Both the position numbers and the translations under genes were made by a program. Source: Deltaproteobacteria bacterium (GTDB lineage: Bacteria > Desulfobacterota > DSM-4660 > Desulfatiglandales > Desulfatiglandaceae). Taken from it: 14,390 nt of DNA. Below are positions 13,665-14,390 of this stretch, in pieces. Location: positions 1-14,390 of the forward strand of contig JABGPV010000130.1 of assembly GCA_018644785.1 (NCBI GenBank). The letters are read 5' to 3'. Positions within the stretch are counted from its first letter, which is position 1; the number at the start of each line of letters is the position of its first letter. Below the pieces are notes generated by a model that saw nothing but the letters and a program-made list of their open reading frames with translations, was not told the DNA's origin and ran no database searches.

Positions 13665-14390
13665 TTATCGCGTCCAGTGAAGGAGTTTTGTCGTTGCGGA
13701 TTTTTTCAGCTGTTCCAGGTGCTCTGTTGAATTAAAAAGCGCTTCACATAGATCGCATTTTCTATATTTGACTATTTCACTGGCTTTGAATCCCAGAAAT
13801 GACGCCATGGCCGTCAGCCCCATGGTTTTGACCAGGTGAAACAGCAGGTTCTTTTCTTTTTTTTGAAATAGATGGTCAACGGATTGGCTTTCCAGGTTGC
13901 CCAGGAAAAAAGCGCCCGTTTCCGTAAATTGTGTGCCGGCATCACAACAGGCAAACATGTCCAGTTCGGGGGATAGATAGGGGTTCATGGCGCACCGATG
14001 GGCGGGATAATCCGTGAAAACAGGGGGTCGGTTGATTCTTGTTGCGTTACCGAAATAGATGAGGGGTTCCGGAAAATACTTCAGGTGGTTGTCCTGAAGA
14101 AACTGTTCATGGGCATCGTCTTCCTTTCTAAAATCCGTAACAAAAGATATGAAATAATCAAGGCCATATTTTTGGCAGCTCAATGCGGCGTTGAGGATGT
14201 TTTCCCGACTCACATTCTTCTGATGCCAGCGGCTGGAGCTGATTCTCAATTGGGATAATCCGACGTCCTTCAGTGCGGAGACCACTTCATCTGAACGGTC
14301 CCTGGTTTTGCTCCAGTAGCCGTTGGTGACAATTCTTGAATAGATGTTCTGCATTTTACACGTTTGAACAAGTTCCTTCATTTCGTTTAG
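13665..14390 (-). CDS. Radical SAM protein, C-terminal part (N-terminus outside window)
   Basis: The reading frame stays open to the right edge, so the first part, including the CxxxCxxC cluster motif, is missing. At least 241 residues are visible. An IYSRIVTNGYW segment matches the T-N-G strand of radical SAM barrels, followed by LSQLRISSSRWHQ and further alternating strands and helices (YGLDYFISFVTDF). The C-terminal half has HRCAMNPYLSPELDMFACCD and, later, KCDLCEAL. These Cys groups resemble a SPASM/Twitch-like auxiliary cluster region. It probably modifies a peptide or other substrate; none can be named from this fragment. An internal ATG at 14381 is not the likely start because coding-like sequence continues upstream. 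The gene is convergent with the acyl-CoA synthetase. Confidence 0.75.
   Translation of the reverse strand, partial: LNEMKELVQTCKMQNIYSRIVTNGYWSKTRDRSDEVVSALKDVGLSQLRISSSRWHQKNVSRENILNAALSCQKYGLDYFISFVTDFRKEDDAHEQFLQDNHLKYFPEPLIYFGNATRINRPPVFTDYPAHRCAMNPYLSPELDMFACCDAGTQFTETGAFFLGNLESQSVDHLFQKKEKNLLFHLVKTMGLTAMASFLGFKASEIVKYRKCDLCEALFNSTEHLEQLKKSATTKLLHWTR

Noticed and set aside
13998..14258. Plus-strand open frame of 86 codons
   Set aside because: It is antisense to the radical SAM gene, which has clear motifs, and it resembles no family.

Overview
The window looks like chromosomal DNA of a strictly anaerobic deltaproteobacterium (Desulfobacterota, probably a Desulfobacterales sulfate reducer or a syntroph). 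This is inferred from gene content: an NDP-forming acyl-CoA synthetase fused in the order CoA-binding, ligase, ATP-grasp and paired with a crotonase; an Fe-S type L-cysteine desulfidase; an SO_0444-type heavy-metal permease; and a winged-helix/nucleotidyltransferase-like regulator. No rRNA, tRNA, CRISPR array or phage module was seen.

Layout. (1) 1-235 is the right end of an IS66-family insertion sequence, with the transposase C-terminus and terminal repeat. It is inserted in a decayed membrane glycosyltransferase gene (236-887, minus strand) that also has a frameshift and an in-frame stop. (2) 1023-1592 encodes a winged-helix protein with a degenerate nucleotidyltransferase-like domain; a promoter and a palindrome abut its start codon. 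(3) 1714-3254 (minus) is a metal-resistance unit: an ArsR/SmtB regulator with two recognisable metal sites, its promoter and operator, and a Cu/Zn-efflux-type permease whose reading frame is broken by one missing base. (4) 3512-5593 (minus) holds a probable L-cysteine desulfidase followed by a lipoprotein of unknown function. A nitroreductase (5805-6347) is divergent from it. (5) 6592-7815 (plus) is a membrane-anchored SH3/AMIN-domain protein. It converges on a minus-strand pair: a protein with two Sm/Hfq-like segments (7830-8408) and a single-receiver response regulator with a conserved-looking C-terminal tail (8498-8998). (6) 9263-9826 is an unrecognised two-helix membrane protein whose end overlaps the end of 6-phosphogluconolactonase (9816-10580, minus). 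(7) 10689-13659 (plus) is a tight two-gene operon: enoyl-CoA hydratase and NDP-forming acyl-CoA synthetase. (8) The window ends in a partial radical SAM protein (13665-14390, minus).

How the genes may work together. The crotonase/synthetase pair would hydrate an enoyl-CoA and recover ATP from an acyl-CoA thioester. The ArsR protein should repress itself and the permease until Zn/Cd-type metals bind; if the frameshift is real, the efflux pump is lost. The desulfidase releases sulfide and ammonia from cysteine. The rest is a set of housekeeping and poorly characterised envelope or regulatory genes. The least ordinary item is the tandem Sm-like protein next to the response regulator. I see no clear multi-gene system that I would call new.
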